From Lysinibacillus agricola (lineage in GTDB: Bacteria > Bacillota > Bacilli > Bacillales_A > Planococcaceae), in contig NZ_CP067341.1 in assembly GCF_016638705.1 (NCBI RefSeq), positions 1,863,501 to 1,927,500 on the forward strand: a stretch of 64,000 nt of DNA, read 5' to 3'. Each line of letters begins with the position of its first letter. Within the stretch, counting starts at the first letter, position 1. Of the stretch, positions 45,800 through 54,552 are shown one piece after another. The notes beneath the pieces are model-generated. The model saw only the letters and a program-made list of their open reading frames with translations. It had not been told where the DNA came from and ran no database searches. The position numbers were made by a program, and so were the translations under genes.

Positions 45800-47230
45800 T
45801 TGAGCCTGTCGAACATTCAATCCTTGTGTAGAAAATATACGACCTTATCTGCAACCGATATAGCAAAGTTACTAGAAGTAGAAGCTACACTAACATACTA
45901 TGCTGATTTGACAGATTGTTTTATGTTCATAGATTGTATGATGGAAAACTTACCGCATGCAATTGTTGTGGCAGAGGCATTCCCAAAAAAAGAAGGTGAC
46001 TTATACGAAAAATCCGTAATTGGCAAATTTGTATTTGAAAGCTTCGAACCAGCAGTATTTGCTGCTTTTAAAAATAAAGAAAAATCGTCAATTACTAGAG
46101 CGATCACACAAGAAGGTATAACGGTTGAACAAAACGTTGTCCCTCTCTTTAATGACCAACAACAGGTTATTGCAGTGTTAATCCAGGAAAAAAAGGTGGT
46201 TATGCAGACAATACCTAAGGATGATTTTCAAAATATGCCTTTTGCATTAATTGAGCATATCGTAGAGCCAAATTCTCAACCGATTCCAGTTGTTTCTGAT
46301 TTGCTAGTAGAATCTATTATTCTCACAAATCATGAAAACAAAGTCATCTATAGCAATCCCGCAGGCTACCGATTTATATCGGAGCTATCAGGGTTAGAAC
46401 GTTTTGACAACGTTGCATTGAATAAGATTTTACCTTTTTTACAGGAGGTCTATGATAAGGGCGATGATGTCTTTTTCTTAGAAATTACGATTGATCGTAA
46501 ATCCTTTATTGTGAAGAAAAATTCTATTCGTGATCAGAACGATAAAGTGACACTCCTCATTATTCATGATCTTACAGAGCTTAAACTGAAAGAAAATGAA
46601 CTAATGATGAAAACATTTGCTATCCGAGAAATTCACCACCGTGTGAAAAATAATTTACAGACAGTTACAAGCCTACTGCGTTTGCAAATGCGAAATGACT
46701 TGTCAGTTTCAAATGCAAGTGCTTTTCAAGAGGCATTAAATCGAATATATAGTATTTCATCTGTCTATGAACTTATTTTAGAAAATGAGGATAACGCTGA
46801 AGAGAAAGTAGACGTTATCGCGTTGTCTAAAAAGATTGGGCATAAAATGGTTGGGACATCCAACACACCATCTATTCAATTAACCTTTCATCACGATAAT
46901 GTACAGTTATTTTGTCATGCTAAAAAAGCTGTTTCGCTCGCATTAATCATTTGTGAGCTACTGCAAAATGCACTAAAATATGCTTTTATCGGTCGTGAGG
47001 AAGGAACAATCGATATACAATTTCAACAGGATGCTTCCACTATTTCACTTCATATTTCTGACAACGGCGTCGGAATGCAAGAGGTGAAGGCATCATTTGG
47101 AATGGAGATTATTACAAGGCTTGTTGAATATGATTTAGCTGGCACATTTTCAATTATCCCTAGTGAAAAAGGTACACATACTCAAATTCAGTTTCCTGTA
47201 AGCGAGGAGGTATTTATCCTAAATGACTAG
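45800..47230 (+). CDS. eutW: EutW ethanolamine sensor kinase
   Basis: This soluble sensor kinase of 476 residues has an N-terminal GAF/PAS-like sensory region (about 10-270) and a HisKA_2-type kinase core: the phospho-acceptor box EIHHRVKNNLQTVTSLLRLQ, ICELLQNALKYAF and DNGVGM. EutW responds to ethanolamine and phosphorylates EutV. The first possible start, TTG 45800, touches the AGGGGG motif directly; CTG 45806 would be better spaced, so the exact start is open. It overlaps eutV by 8 bases. Confidence 0.92.
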   Translation: MSLSNIQSLCRKYTTLSATDIAKLLEVEATLTYYADLTDCFMFIDCMMENLPHAIVVAEAFPKKEGDLYEKSVIGKFVFESFEPAVFAAFKNKEKSSITRAITQEGITVEQNVVPLFNDQQQVIAVLIQEKKVVMQTIPKDDFQNMPFALIEHIVEPNSQPIPVVSDLLVESIILTNHENKVIYSNPAGYRFISELSGLERFDNVALNKILPFLQEVYDKGDDVFFLEITIDRKSFIVKKNSIRDQNDKVTLLIIHDLTELKLKENELMMKTFAIREIHHRVKNNLQTVTSLLRLQMRNDLSVSNASAFQEALNRIYSISSVYELILENEDNAEEKVDVIALSKKIGHKMVGTSNTPSIQLTFHHDNVQLFCHAKKAVSLALIICELLQNALKYAFIGREEGTIDIQFQQDASTISLHISDNGVGMQEVKASFGMEIITRLVEYDLAGTFSIIPSEKGTHTQIQFPVSEEVFILND

Positions 47231-47801
47231 GAAAGTTATGATTGTCGAAGATGAGTCACTTATTGCGATTGATTTGAAGTTTATGCTAGAAGATAATGGC
47301 TACGAAGTAGTAGCACAAGCGAATAATGGAGAATCAGCAATTGAGTTGGCTCTTACACATAAGCCACAGTTAATATTAATGGACATTAAAATGCCGAAGC
47401 TAGATGGTTTAAAGGCAAGCAAAATAATTGAACAGCAGCTCGGTATACCGGTGCTATTTATATCAGCTTATAGTGAAAAAGAATTGTTATTGTACATGAA
47501 GCAGGACAATATTTTAGGCTATGTTATGAAACCGTTTTCTGAGAAGAATGTCCTTCCAGCGTTGGAGGTGGCATTTCACCAGATTGATAAGTTCAACCGT
47601 CTTAATGGGAAATTGCTGTATAAACAAACAGAATTAGAAAAGCGAAAAATAATCGAACGAGCAAAAGGTTTGCTAATGCAGTCAGAAAATCTTAGTGAGG
47701 ACGAAGCTTATAAAAAAATTCGCAGTGAGAGTATGCAGACTCAACAGGAAATGGCGCTTATAGCTAGGCGCATTATCAATACCTTTCAAGTAAATAGTTG
47801 A
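47223..47801 (+). CDS. eutV: EutV antitermination response regulator
   Basis: This 192-residue protein has a receiver domain (VEDESLIAIDLKFMLED, phospho-acceptor in LILMDIKMPKLDG, and MKPFSE) and a C-terminal ANTAR RNA-binding domain (EKRKIIERAKGLLMQSENLS, EDEAYKKIRSESM). EutV dimers bind paired hexaloop hairpins in leader RNA and prevent terminators from forming. One suitable hairpin overlaps its own stop codon. AGCGAGGAGG lies upstream. Confidence 0.94.
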   Translation: MTRKVMIVEDESLIAIDLKFMLEDNGYEVVAQANNGESAIELALTHKPQLILMDIKMPKLDGLKASKIIEQQLGIPVLFISAYSEKELLLYMKQDNILGYVMKPFSEKNVLPALEVAFHQIDKFNRLNGKLLYKQTELEKRKIIERAKGLLMQSENLSEDEAYKKIRSESMQTQQEMALIARRIINTFQVNS

Positions 47802-47849
47802 AGCAAAGACGCTTTAAAGAGAATTCCTCTTTAAATGCGTCTTTTTTTT
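47800..47849 (+). promoter_or_regulatory. EutV-controlled terminator between eutV and eutH
   Basis: The RNA can form GAAGC-AAAGAC-GCTTT (47800-47815), a hairpin with a six-base loop having A at 1 and G at 4, the ANTAR recognition pattern. It competes with a 17-bp terminator (arms 47805-47821 and 47827-47844) followed by eight T. The overlap fits antitermination. I could not find a convincing second hexaloop partner hairpin. Confidence 0.65.
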
Positions 47850-47894
47850 ATATAGATAAAATAGACAGATAAAAATAAAGGGGTGATGAGAAGG

Positions 47895-49139
47895 ATGGCA
47901 ATGGTAGGAACGATTATCGTTTATATTATTATGATTTGTGCAGTTTTAGGGGCAATCGGAGCAATTCGAGATGCTGAATATGGAATCGGGAAAGAGTTTA
48001 TGAATGGTATTCATACGGTTGGACATATTTTTGTACCTGCTGCAGGAATCATGGCTGCTATACCTTACTTAACGTGGTTTATAAGTCATTTTATTAGTCC
48101 AATTTTTGAATGGATTGGTGCTGATCCTGCAATTGCGGCAACGACAATTTTAGCATCGGACATGGGAGGATATCAATTAGCCAATGCGTTAAAAGAATCC
48201 TATGAAGGATGGGTCATGGCTTTAGTTGTTGGATTTATGTCAGGTGCAACAATCGTGTTCTCTATTCCAATGGGGCTTGCCATGTTAGATAAGCGGGATC
48301 ATAAATATATGGCTTTAGGTATTATGGCGGGTGTTTTAACAATTCCGATTGGAGCATTTATTTCTTCAATTTTGATTGTGATGTTTAATACAGATGTTCG
48401 TGAAGTCATTAGTACAACAGCGGCACCAACATATGTTTTTGCCATTTCAGTTTTACAAATATTAATTAATTTATTGCCTTTATTTATTTTTGTAGTGTTA
48501 ATTGCGTTAGGCCTCAAGCTAATACCAAATGGCATGATCAAAGGTTTTATGATTTTTGGACGTGTGATGGATGCTGCTATCAAGCTTGTACTAGTGTTCT
48601 CGATTGTAGAAATTTTCACAGGTATATTTACAAAGGTCTTTGGTGCATGGGGCTTTGATCCAATCATGGCAGATGAAATCGATCAATTCCGCGCACTAGA
48701 AACAGCTGGGTATATCGGTATTATGCTAGCGGGTGCATTCCCAATGGTGTATTTAATTAGAAAATATGCATCGAAACCTCTAGAAGCAGCAGGTAAAAAA
48801 TTAGGCTTATCGTCAGTAGGAAGCGCAGGTATTTTAGCGACAATTGCTAATATTTTAGCCATGTTTACACTGGTTCGACATATGCCACCGAAAGATAAGG
48901 TTATTAACATTGCCTTTGGTGTTTGTTCAGCATTCCTTCTAGGAGATCATTTATCGTTTACGGCTAACTTCCAACCGACTATTATTTTACCGGTTATTGC
49001 TGGTAAGTTTTTAGCTGGTGTTATCGCAATTATTTTAGCTTATAAGCTATCTGTTCCAACAGCTCTTAGATTAGAACAAGAGGATCGCGAGGCAGGCATT
49101 ATTAAAGAAGGTGAATATCTAGCAGAGCAAAAGTCTTGA
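47895..49139 (+). CDS. eutH: EutH ethanolamine permease
   Basis: This membrane protein of about 414 residues has ten or more hydrophobic segments. Conserved EutH wording includes NGIHTVGHIFVPAAGIMAAIPYL, ILASDMGGYQLA, IPMGLAMLDKRDHKYMALGIM, AGAFPMVYLI and LLGDHLSFTANFQP. It moves ethanolamine across the cell membrane when outside concentrations are low. ATG 47895 was chosen over GTG 47883 because of AAAGGGGTGATG spacing. It is the first gene behind the regulated terminator. Confidence 0.95.
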   Translation: MAMVGTIIVYIIMICAVLGAIGAIRDAEYGIGKEFMNGIHTVGHIFVPAAGIMAAIPYLTWFISHFISPIFEWIGADPAIAATTILASDMGGYQLANALKESYEGWVMALVVGFMSGATIVFSIPMGLAMLDKRDHKYMALGIMAGVLTIPIGAFISSILIVMFNTDVREVISTTAAPTYVFAISVLQILINLLPLFIFVVLIALGLKLIPNGMIKGFMIFGRVMDAAIKLVLVFSIVEIFTGIFTKVFGAWGFDPIMADEIDQFRALETAGYIGIMLAGAFPMVYLIRKYASKPLEAAGKKLGLSSVGSAGILATIANILAMFTLVRHMPPKDKVINIAFGVCSAFLLGDHLSFTANFQPTIILPVIAGKFLAGVIAIILAYKLSVPTALRLEQEDREAGIIKEGEYLAEQKS

Positions 49140-49171
49140 TTAGATAAAAAACTCGAAAGAGGTGATGACGT

Positions 49172-49513
49172 GTGAGTGAAGAAAAGAAACGGTTTATTCA
49201 GGAGTTTGTGCCAGGTAAGCAACTAACATTGAGCCATTTGATAGCTAATCCTGACCCTGATATGTTTCAAAAGCTTGGCATACAAGAAGCCGGTGCACTT
49301 GGCATCATGACATGTACACCGAGTGAAACAGTTATTATTGCAGGGGATTTAGCAACAAAGGCAGCCAATGTAAGACTAGGATTTTTAGATCGTTTTACTG
49401 GCAGTCTCGTTATTGTTGGCAGTGTGTCTGAGGTTGAAATGGCGATGTTAGAAATTAATCGCTTTTTATCAGAGATGCTAGGCTATACGCCATCAAAAAT
49501 AACTAAGTCATAG
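49172..49513 (+). CDS. eutS: EutS microcompartment shell protein
   Basis: This 113-residue BMC-fold shell hexamer subunit, in the circularly permuted form typical of EutS, contains EFVPGKQLTLSHLIANP, GALGIMTCTPSETVIIAGDLATKAANV and FLDRFTGSLVIVGSVSEVEMAM. GTG start after GAAAGAGGTGATGAC. One base separates it from the eutP frame. Confidence 0.93.
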   Translation: MSEEKKRFIQEFVPGKQLTLSHLIANPDPDMFQKLGIQEAGALGIMTCTPSETVIIAGDLATKAANVRLGFLDRFTGSLVIVGSVSEVEMAMLEINRFLSEMLGYTPSKITKS

Positions 49514-49523
49514 GATGTGCCGT

Positions 49524-50021
49524 ATGAAAAATCGAGTAATGATTATAGGCGGTGTGCAAGCAGGTAAGTCGACACTGATGAATGCGTTATTAGGGAAAGA
49601 CGGACAAGCCAATAAAACACAGGCGCTCGTTTATGATGACTGGATTGTTGATACACCTGGAGAATATATTGAAAATCCGATGTATTACAAAAATATTATG
49701 GCAACATCGCTTGAAGTGACACATGTGATTTATTTGCAGGATGCCACGTCATCAAAAAGTGTTTTTCCACCGCAATTTAGCTTAGGAATTCCAAAAATAC
49801 AAATTGGTGTCATTACAAAAATTGATGCACCCCTTGCAGATGTAGAAAGAGCAACAGCATTATTACAAAATGTCATGACACGTGGTCCTATTGTGAAAAC
49901 TTCTTCGTGGCAAAAGCTTGGTATTGAGTTTATTGCGCCACTTATTCAGCTCAATTCTGACGAAGAAATTCGTCAATTTGTGAAGGATCGTGATAGTCCT
50001 TATCTCATGTATTGCCCATAG
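49524..50021 (+). CDS. eutP: EutP small GTPase-like protein
   Basis: This 165-residue P-loop protein has MIIGGVQAGKSTLMNALLG (Walker A), VDTPGEYIENPMYYKNIM (switch II DTPG) and TKIDAP. EutP/PduV proteins associate with microcompartments; acetate-kinase activity has been reported for some EutP proteins. No other acetate kinase is visible in the operon, so that role is possible here. ATG 49524 is used in place of 49515 for spacing to AGGATGTG. Confidence 0.9.
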   Translation: MKNRVMIIGGVQAGKSTLMNALLGKDGQANKTQALVYDDWIVDTPGEYIENPMYYKNIMATSLEVTHVIYLQDATSSKSVFPPQFSLGIPKIQIGVITKIDAPLADVERATALLQNVMTRGPIVKTSSWQKLGIEFIAPLIQLNSDEEIRQFVKDRDSPYLMYCP

Positions 50022-50041
50022 TGGCGAGAGGGAGGAGTAAG

Positions 50042-51466
50042 TTGAAGACAGAAAAAATTTATAGTGCAGGCATTGATATTGGTACAAGTACAACAAAGAT
50101 GGTTGTTAGTAGTTTTCTACTGAAAAATGTTGCTGGTGTGACGCACGTGCCACGGATAGAAATCATTGAAAAAACGGTTATACATCAAAGTCCTATTATT
50201 AAAACGCCGTTTATCAATAAAGAAATTATCGATATGGAAAAAATTGAACAATTTATTTTTCAACAATATCAACTGGCCCAAATTTCACCAGCAGATATTT
50301 CAACAGGTGCCATTATCATTACAGGCGAATCTGCAACAAAGGATAATGCCAGTGAGGTTGTCCATACGATTGCAGATACAGCCGGGCACTTTTTAGTTGC
50401 TACTGCTGGGCCTGATTTAGAGAGCATCATTGCAGCAAAGGGTGCAGGTACATTACAGCAGTCTAAAAATACTGCCAAAGTCATCGCAAATATTGATATC
50501 GGTGGCGGTACAGCAAATATTGCAGTCATGCAGTTCGGTGAAGTAATTGGTACGTGTACATTGCATGTCGGTGGAAGACTTATAGAATTTCAGAACGGAA
50601 TTGTCCAATCGGTTTCACCACCGATTATGAAGCTTATGGAGAAATGGTCAAATCCATTAAAGGTTGGTGATTCTGCAGAGGATGAACGTGTCACACAATT
50701 GATCCAAGAAATGGTGGATATAGTAGCGATGACGCTGAGTGGACAAATAACAGATGAACGGCATCCATTATTGCTAGGACATTTGCCAACTTGGGATAAA
50801 CCAGTTGAAGCAATCGTCTTTTCCGGTGGAGTAGCTGCTTGTATATATGAAAATGATTGTACAAAACGTCAATATGATGATATCGGCGAAAAATTAGCAA
50901 AAAAACTTTTACAGCACGAGCAGTTGCAAACCTTTTTATGGATAAAGCCAGAGGAAACAGCGCGGGCAACAGTGACTGGTGCAGGCACGCAAACAACTGA
51001 AATTAGTGGTGCGACGATCCAGGTAGATGCAGAAGTATTGCCTTTAAAAAATGTACCTGTTTTCAATTGCTATTTGGAAACGAACAACAAAGAATTCGAC
51101 TATACAGTGAAGACAGCTGTAGAACGGGCTGATGCTCTATTTTCTAGCCAAGAGAATCGCTCTCCATTTGCACTTTATTTTAGTCAGTTACCCTATTTAA
51201 GCTTCCAGGATGTTCATGCATTATGTCAGGCCATTTTGCAGTACTTAGCAACGAGAAGCTCCAAGGAAATACCAATTATCATAGTCATTCAATCGGATTA
51301 TGCAAAGATTATTGGGCAAACGATACAAGCGATTAATCAAACAGTTCCCATCATTTGCATCGATCAAATCAAAGTAGAAACGGGTGATTATATCGACATT
51401 GGGGAAGTACTACCATCTGGTGTTGTCCCAGTCGTAGTAAAAACACTTGCTTTCCACTCAAAGTAA
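50042..51466 (+). CDS. eutA: EutA reactivating factor for ethanolamine ammonia-lyase
   Basis: This 474-residue actin/Hsp70-like ATPase contains SAGIDIGTSTTKMVVSSF (phosphate 1), NIDIGGGTANIAVMQ (phosphate 2) and AIVFSGGVAACIY. EutA exchanges damaged cobalamin from EutBC. TTG 50042 has GAGGGAGGAG upstream and is favoured over 50012. Its presence supports B12-dependent catabolism. Confidence 0.93.
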   Translation: MKTEKIYSAGIDIGTSTTKMVVSSFLLKNVAGVTHVPRIEIIEKTVIHQSPIIKTPFINKEIIDMEKIEQFIFQQYQLAQISPADISTGAIIITGESATKDNASEVVHTIADTAGHFLVATAGPDLESIIAAKGAGTLQQSKNTAKVIANIDIGGGTANIAVMQFGEVIGTCTLHVGGRLIEFQNGIVQSVSPPIMKLMEKWSNPLKVGDSAEDERVTQLIQEMVDIVAMTLSGQITDERHPLLLGHLPTWDKPVEAIVFSGGVAACIYENDCTKRQYDDIGEKLAKKLLQHEQLQTFLWIKPEETARATVTGAGTQTTEISGATIQVDAEVLPLKNVPVFNCYLETNNKEFDYTVKTAVERADALFSSQENRSPFALYFSQLPYLSFQDVHALCQAILQYLATRSSKEIPIIIVIQSDYAKIIGQTIQAINQTVPIICIDQIKVETGDYIDIGEVLPSGVVPVVVKTLAFHSK

Positions 51467-51477
51467 GGAGGATGAAT

Positions 51478-52842
51478 GTGAATCTATCGGTGATATTTGG
51501 TGGAGAAAAATATAATTTTAATTCATTAAAAGATGTAATGGCCAAGGCCAATGAAGAAAAATCAGGCGATCAGCTAGCTGGAATTGCGGCTGAAACTGTA
51601 CAGCAACGAATTGCGGCAAAAGCCGTTCTAAGTGAGCTGTTAGTGAAGGATATAAGAGAAAATCCATTAGTTCCTTCTGAAAATGACGAAGTGTCACGCA
51701 TTATTGAAGGTGATATCAATGAGCAAATATATGGAGAAATTAAAAACTGGAGTATCGAGCAACTAAGAGAATACATTTTATCTAATGAAACAGGCGATCG
51801 GGAATTAAAACGATTAAGCAAGGGCATGAATTCAGAAATTATTGCGGCAGTAACAAAGCTGATGTCCAACTTAGATCTTGTACATGCTGCCAATAAAGTA
51901 GAAATATTGTCAACTTGCAATATTACGATCGGACAAAAGGGTACACTTTCCTCGAGATTGCAGCCAAATCATCCAACAGACAATATTGACGGTATTATTG
52001 CCTCATTAAAAGAAGGATTGTCCTATGGTATTGGCGATGCGGTCATTGGGATTAACCCAGTAGATGACTCTGTTGAAAGTGTGAAAAAAGTATTGCAAGC
52101 GACAAAGGAGTTTATCAATGATTGGTCGATTCCTACACAAAACTGTGTATTAGCACATATTACAACACAAATGAAGGCCATTAAACAAGGTGCACCTGCA
52201 GATATGATTTTCCAAAGTATTGCTGGGACAGAAATTGCTAATCGCTCGTTCGGTATTTCTGCCGACCTAATTAGAGAAGCAGAAGAGCTTGTGAAAAAGC
52301 AAGGAACTGGAACTGGCCCGAATTTATTCTACTTTGAAACTGGACAAGGTTCGGAGCTATCTGCTGAGGCACATATGGGCATTGACCAAGTAACACTCGA
52401 ATCACGTAATTACGGATTTGCGAGACATTTTAATCCGTATATTGTAAACACCGTCGTTGGCTTTATTGGACCTGAGTATTTATACAATAACAAGCAGGTT
52501 ATACGTGCGGGCCTAGAAGATCACTTTATGGGCAAAATGCATGGTATCCCAATGGGCGTTGATATTTGTTACACAAACCATATTAAGGCAGACCAAAATG
52601 ATGTTGAAGATTTAAGTGTTTTACTAACAGCAGCTGGTGTCAACTTTATTATCGCTGCACCTATGGGCGACGATATCATGCTGAACTATCAGTCAATGAG
52701 CTTCCATGATGTCGCAACATTACTTCAAACGTTTGGTAAAAAACCAGCTCCTGAATATCTAGTGTGGTTAGAAAAAATGGGCATTTATGAAAATGGTCGT
52801 CTATCTGCAAGAGCTGGCGATTTATCTATATTTGAAAGGTAG
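51478..52842 (+). CDS. eutB: ethanolamine ammonia-lyase large subunit
   Basis: This 454-residue TIM-barrel catalytic subunit converts ethanolamine to acetaldehyde and ammonia with adenosylcobalamin. Recognisable parts are LSSRLQPNHPTDNIDGI, GDAVIGINPVDDSVESV, NLFYFETGQGSELSAEAH, MGKMHGIPMGVDICYTNH and the C-terminal YLVWLEKMGIYENGRLS. AAGGAGG (51465-51471) is adjacent to ATG 51472 but properly spaced for GTG 51478. eutC follows 9 bases after the stop. Confidence 0.96.
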   Translation: MNLSVIFGGEKYNFNSLKDVMAKANEEKSGDQLAGIAAETVQQRIAAKAVLSELLVKDIRENPLVPSENDEVSRIIEGDINEQIYGEIKNWSIEQLREYILSNETGDRELKRLSKGMNSEIIAAVTKLMSNLDLVHAANKVEILSTCNITIGQKGTLSSRLQPNHPTDNIDGIIASLKEGLSYGIGDAVIGINPVDDSVESVKKVLQATKEFINDWSIPTQNCVLAHITTQMKAIKQGAPADMIFQSIAGTEIANRSFGISADLIREAEELVKKQGTGTGPNLFYFETGQGSELSAEAHMGIDQVTLESRNYGFARHFNPYIVNTVVGFIGPEYLYNNKQVIRAGLEDHFMGKMHGIPMGVDICYTNHIKADQNDVEDLSVLLTAAGVNFIIAAPMGDDIMLNYQSMSFHDVATLLQTFGKKPAPEYLVWLEKMGIYENGRLSARAGDLSIFER

Positions 52843-52851
52843 GTGAGTCCA

Positions 52852-53877
52852 TTGAATGAACAACTAGTATCGATGATTACACAGCTCGTTATGGAAAAGA
52901 TGAACAATAATACATCAGTCAATTCTCCACATGAATCAGCTATACAGAAAGAAGAACAAAAGGAAACACTTATTAAGTTCTATGATACGATAGCTCATCG
53001 TGCTGATGAAGTAGCAAGTCCAAGCCCAACTGTACAATCAAATGAACCATTAATTAAGCTTTTTCATAATGAAGCACGTAATCATGAACAATCGTATTCC
53101 AGTGTAAATTATGATGAACCATCTTACGCTTCGGCAGCTGCCACAGTCTTTAAATTTGAAGAGGATGAACTGTCTGAAAGTGTACAAGCAGCCAAAAAGC
53201 ATACACCAGCAAGGATAGGTATTGGAAGAGCTGGGACAAGACCAAAAACAAAAACTTGGCTGAAATTCCGACTCGATCATGCGGCGGCAGTAGATGCAGT
53301 ATATGGAGAAGTGACAGAGGAGCTACTACAAAAGCTTGATGTCTTTCAAGTAACAACAAGAGTGACAGATAAAGAAGAGTACATTACAAGACCGGACTTA
53401 GGTCGTCGTTTATCCGATGAATCAAAGACAGTAATTCAATCGAAATGCCAAAAAAATCCTAAAGTACAAATTATTATTTCTAATGGATTAAGTGCTAGTG
53501 CGATTGAAGAAAATGTGCAAGATGTATATTTAGCGTTACAGCAAAGTCTTCGTAATTTAAATATTGAAATAGGAACTACTTTCTATATTGATAAAGGGCG
53601 TGTTGCTCTAATGGATGAAATTGGCGAGCTTTTACAAGCAGAAGTGATCGTTTATTTAATCGGTGAGCGTCCTGGACTTGTATCAGCGGAGTCAATGAGT
53701 GCCTATATATGCTATCAACCTAGAATGGGCACAGTAGAAGCTGATCGAATGGTCGTTTCGAACATTCATAAAGGTGGTATTCCGCCATTAGAGGCAGGTG
53801 CTTATTTAGGAACAGTCGTTCAAAAAATATTGCATTACAAGGCAAGTGGAGTAGGTCTTGTGGCAAAAGAAAGTTAG
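52852..53877 (+). CDS. eutC: ethanolamine ammonia-lyase small subunit
   Basis: This 341-residue subunit completes the cobalamin site. The catalytic part (from about residue 120) has ARIGIGRAGTRPKTKTWLKF, LDHAAAVDAVYGEV, YITRPDLGRRLSDE and GERPGLVSAESMSAYICYQP. The first 17 residues, NEQLVSMITQLVMEKMNN, form an amphipathic helix of the encapsulation type and are followed by a long polar linker. TTG 52852 fits GGTAGGTGAG; GTG 52843 is the alternative. Confidence 0.94.
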   Translation: MNEQLVSMITQLVMEKMNNNTSVNSPHESAIQKEEQKETLIKFYDTIAHRADEVASPSPTVQSNEPLIKLFHNEARNHEQSYSSVNYDEPSYASAAATVFKFEEDELSESVQAAKKHTPARIGIGRAGTRPKTKTWLKFRLDHAAAVDAVYGEVTEELLQKLDVFQVTTRVTDKEEYITRPDLGRRLSDESKTVIQSKCQKNPKVQIIISNGLSASAIEENVQDVYLALQQSLRNLNIEIGTTFYIDKGRVALMDEIGELLQAEVIVYLIGERPGLVSAESMSAYICYQPRMGTVEADRMVVSNIHKGGIPPLEAGAYLGTVVQKILHYKASGVGLVAKES

Positions 53878-53887
53878 GGGGCAAGCA

Positions 53888-54538
53888 ATGAATCCTCAAA
53901 AAATTATGGCAGAAATTTTGGCAATGCAAATCATTCCAAGAGTGAATAGTGAATTAGCAGAGCAATTAGATTTAAAGCCATATCACAATAGCATTGGACT
54001 CGTAACTCTGACAATAGATGATGTTGGATATGTAGCGTTGGACGAAGCAACGAAAAAAGCTGATGTTGATGTTGTTTATGCAAAAAGCTTTTATGCTGGA
54101 GCGGCACATGCATCTGGACCGTTATCCGGTGAGGTCATTGGCATCATTGCTGGTAGCTCGCCTGATGAAATACGCAGTGGTTTAGATGCGATTCAGCAGA
54201 AAATCCAGTTTGATACGTATTTTGAAGCTATTCTTCAAAATGAAAGCCACGCTCTTTTTGCACATACAGTAGCAAGCTGTGGTACGTATTTGGCAGAGTT
54301 GGCGAATGTTAAGGCTGGGACTGCCCTCGCATATTTAATAGCACCGCCACTTGAGGCTGTTGTTGGTTTAGATGCAGCATTGAAGGCGGCAGAAGTGGAG
54401 CTAAAGGTTTTCTTTGGGCCACCATCTGAAACCAATTATGGTGGCGGCTTATTAAGCGGTAGCCAATCTTCCTGCCAAGCGGCAACGGATGCTTTTAGAG
54501 AAGCTATTGAGAATTTAGCGAGAAATCCAGTTATTTAG
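53888..54538 (+). CDS. eutL: EutL microcompartment shell protein
   Basis: This 216-residue tandem-BMC trimer subunit contains LDLKPYHNSIGLVTLTIDDVGY, FYAGAAHASGPLSGEVIGIIAGSSPDEI, FFGPPSETNYGGGLLSGSQSSC and a second half with LAYLIAPPLEAVVGLDAAL. EutL makes gated pores in the shell. ATG 53888 has AGGGGGCAAGC upstream; the ORF extension to 53858 overlaps eutC. Confidence 0.94.
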   Translation: MNPQKIMAEILAMQIIPRVNSELAEQLDLKPYHNSIGLVTLTIDDVGYVALDEATKKADVDVVYAKSFYAGAAHASGPLSGEVIGIIAGSSPDEIRSGLDAIQQKIQFDTYFEAILQNESHALFAHTVASCGTYLAELANVKAGTALAYLIAPPLEAVVGLDAALKAAEVELKVFFGPPSETNYGGGLLSGSQSSCQAATDAFREAIENLARNPVI

Positions 54539-54552
54539 AAAGGAGGGGCTTT

